This document shows, piece after piece, positions 14,455 through 15,719 of a stretch of 15,719 nucleotides of DNA. The notes under the pieces were generated by a model. It had not been told where the DNA came from. It was given only the letters and a program-made list of their open reading frames with translations, and did not search any database. A program made the position numbers and the translations under genes. Source of the DNA: an uncultured Lachnospiraceae bacterium (GTDB lineage: Bacteria; Bacillota_A; Clostridia; Lachnospirales; Lachnospiraceae). Positions within the stretch are counted from its first letter, which is position 1, and every line of letters begins with the position of its first letter. The DNA is taken from assembly GCA_947177885.1 (NCBI GenBank), contig CAMWWF010000023.1:1-15719 (forward strand). The letters are read 5' to 3'.

Positions 14455-14700
14455 ATATGGAAAACAGATAGTTGAAAAGCTTCCCTGCAGATATTTTGGC
14501 AGTCCTGTTGCCTTATTGATTGCATTAAAAGCTCAAATTTTATAAGTTGGTCACTATAAACCGGTGCGGATGCATACCTGGATCACATATCTGTTTATTT
14601 CATAACTGCTGCCCATCCTTCTGACAGGAAGACGGCAGGTGAAAACGAAATAAAACAGGAGTTTACGACAAGTGACGGTAAGCGTTTCTTGTCTTTTTTA
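14455..14700 (+). promoter_or_regulatory. Putative riboswitch or attenuator leader of speE
   Basis: This gene-free region between the GT-C-like gene and speE is foldable RNA. AAACAGATA (14462-14470) is an exact nine-base complement of TATCTGTTT (14588-14596), which would close a 5' domain of about 135 bases with inner helices GGCA/TGCC near 14498-14512. CTGTTTATTTC (14591-14601) is alternatively complementary to GAAATAAAACAG (14647-14658) with one bulged A, closing a 3' hairpin with inner stems CTGCC/GGCAG (14609-14613, 14634-14638) and TCCT/AGGA (14616-14619, 14626-14629). The two outer helices share 14591-14596 and cannot both form fully. An intrinsic terminator follows. I match it to no known riboswitch class. 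The placement before spermidine synthase suggests polyamine or precursor control; a stand-alone small RNA is the alternative. Confidence 0.5.
14667..14699 (+). terminator. Intrinsic terminator within the speE leader
   Basis: Bases 14667-14677 pair with 14683-14693 (ten of eleven pairs, one G-U among them and one T-T mismatch) around the loop GTAAG, followed at once by six T (14694-14699). It ends 69 bases upstream of the speE start codon and before its ribosome binding site, so it would cut off speE transcription when formed. Confidence 0.75.
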
Positions 14701-14768
14701 TGCATACGGGCACCCAATGAAATATGTCGGCAGGCACAGTAAAAACAATCGGATAGGAGGGTTTGCAT

Positions 14769-15629
14769 ATGGAATTATGGTTTTCGGAGCCGCATACACC
14801 GGATGTAAAGTTATCCATTCGGGTAGACAGGCAGTTGTACAGCGGACAGAGTGAGCTTCAGCAGATCGAGGTGTTCGAATCACCCGAATTGGGCCGGTTT
14901 CTTGTTCTTGACGGCTATATCATGCTGACGGAGAAGGACGAGTTCATCTATCATGAGATGATCGTACATGTGCCTATGGCGGTACATCCCAATGTAAAAA
15001 AAGTGCTGCTCATCGGTGCCGGGGACGGTGGGGCGGTGAAAGAACTGGTGCGCTACCCCGAGATTGAGCGGATCGATCTGGTGGAGATCGACGAGGAAGT
15101 GATCAAGGTCTGCATGGACTATCTTCCCAGGGTATCCTGTGAGCTTCGCAATGAAAAGGTCAGGACATATTTTGAGGACAGCTTAAAGTTTGTGCGGTCG
15201 AAGGTAAACGAGTATGACCTTATCATCGTGGATTCCACGGATCCTTTTGGCCCCGGAGAGGGACTGTTTACCAAAGAATTCTATGAAAACTGTTACAAGG
15301 CACTGAAAGAGGACGGCATTATGGTGAATCAGCACGAAAGTCCTTTTTACGAGACGGATGCTGCCGCCTGTATGCGTGCTCATAAGCGGATCGTGGAGAG
15401 CTTCCCCATCAGTCGTGTCTACCAGGCACATATTCCCACTTATCCGTCAGGACACTGGCTGTTTGGCTTTGCTTCCAAAAAGTATCATCCGGTTCATGAT
15501 ATGGATGCGGAGCGGTGGCTGGAGAGGGGATTGGAGACAAAATATTACACGCCGCGGCTTCATGAAGGTGCGTTCTGTCTGCCTGCTTATGTGGAGAAGC
15601 TTCTCAGAAACGTGGAAGTGCACGGCTAG
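14769..15629 (+). CDS. speE: Spermidine synthase (polyamine aminopropyltransferase)
   Basis: 286 residues, full length for the family. It transfers the aminopropyl group of decarboxylated S-adenosylmethionine to putrescine, giving spermidine and methylthioadenosine, in the cytoplasm. The start ATG 14769 has a near-perfect AGGAGGG (14755-14761) seven bases upstream. The N-terminal beta domain (residues 1 to about 60) has LYSGQSELQQIEVFESPELGRFLVLDGYIMLTEKDEFIYHE in pieces, including the Gln and Tyr-His substrate-site residues. The Rossmann domain has LLIGAGDGGAVKEL (83-88 GAGDGG), VEIDEEVI, and IIVDSTDPFGP with Asp155 and Asp158, residues that bind the amine acceptor and act in catalysis. Its only seen neighbour upstream is the leader with terminator, implying control of transcript elongation. 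No SAM decarboxylase gene is visible in the window. Confidence 0.95.
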   Translation: MELWFSEPHTPDVKLSIRVDRQLYSGQSELQQIEVFESPELGRFLVLDGYIMLTEKDEFIYHEMIVHVPMAVHPNVKKVLLIGAGDGGAVKELVRYPEIERIDLVEIDEEVIKVCMDYLPRVSCELRNEKVRTYFEDSLKFVRSKVNEYDLIIVDSTDPFGPGEGLFTKEFYENCYKALKEDGIMVNQHESPFYETDAAACMRAHKRIVESFPISRVYQAHIPTYPSGHWLFGFASKKYHPVHDMDAERWLERGLETKYYTPRLHEGAFCLPAYVEKLLRNVEVHG

Positions 15630-15643
15630 TGCACTTCCACGTT
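15609..15643 (+). terminator. Perfect 15-bp hairpin spanning the speE stop codon, possible terminator
   Basis: AACGTGGAAGTGCAC (15609-15623) and GTGCACTTCCACGTT (15629-15643) are exact reverse complements around a five-base loop containing most of the stop codon TAG (15627-15629). The stem includes the last five speE codons. The following bases, CCTATTTCG, are only weakly T-rich, so termination is plausible but not certain. The final 76 bases of the window hold another imperfect hairpin (CCAAGAG / CTCTTTGG near 15681-15701) and no gene I can support. Confidence 0.55.
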
Positions 15644-15719
15644 CCTATTTCGCCAAATGACTTGCCTGAATTTCCATATTCCAAGAGCTTTAGCTCTTTG
15701 GTGACCTCACTCAACGATG

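Noticed and set aside
14455..14700. T-box, 6S RNA or SAM riboswitch as identity of the speE leader.
   Set aside because: No T-box AGGGTGG-type element, no 6S end-to-end closing stem with central bubble, and no SAM riboswitch core could be found by eye.
15604..15719. Open frame on minus reaching the right edge (ending ...IGTWKCTSRALPRF).
   Set aside because: Only about 38 codons, overlaps the end of speE and its hairpin, and such a run without stops is expected by chance fairly often. More sequence to the right would decide.

Overview
The window reads as chromosomal DNA of an anaerobic Firmicute, most likely a gut Lachnospiraceae (Clostridia). The basis is family content and style: a DUF4080 B12/radical SAM protein, a VanW protein, DUF5713, a short AIR-synthase-like / Lrp / aminotransferase operon, strong AGGAGG-type ribosome binding sites, and moderate GC with compact gene spacing. 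This placement is inference from protein families, not from a marker gene. I see no rRNA, tRNA, CRISPR array, insertion sequence or phage gene.

Layout. Bases 1-1662 hold the 3' end of a propeller-like protein gene and a lipoprotein solute-binding protein gene, both on +. A TTG-started cobalamin-binding radical SAM gene (DUF4080) follows to 3405 and converges on a minus-strand gene for a membrane-anchored, TPR-like conserved protein (3510-4124). From 4217, on +, come a 35-residue membrane microprotein, a structured RNA leader, and a secreted VanW-domain protein (to 5971). From 6100 to 9903 there is a compact run: AIR-synthase-related protein, Lrp/AsnC regulator, class I/II aminotransferase, tRNA 2'-O-methyltransferase TrmL and a DUF5713 protein. 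A minus-strand metallo-beta-lactamase-fold hydrolase (9922-10605) is divergent from a GH2-derived protein that lacks most of its catalytic barrel (10818-11777). A 112-residue unknown protein has its own promoter. A 686-residue polytopic membrane protein, probably GT-C-like, lies on minus (12280-14340). The window ends with speE, spermidine synthase.

How the parts may work together. The aminotransferase and Lrp genes overlap by four bases, so the regulator probably senses or controls that amino-acid step. TrmL and DUF5713 overlap by 29 bases. speE is preceded by a strong promoter, about 210 bases of foldable RNA with two mutually exclusive helices, and a clean intrinsic terminator upstream of the ribosome binding site. 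This is the architecture of a transcription attenuator or riboswitch controlling polyamine synthesis and is the most interesting signal here. Second is the GH2-derived protein without a catalytic centre.

I do not see a defence system or other clearly new multi-gene system. The remaining signals are hairpins, a divergent AIR-synthase homologue and small unknown proteins.
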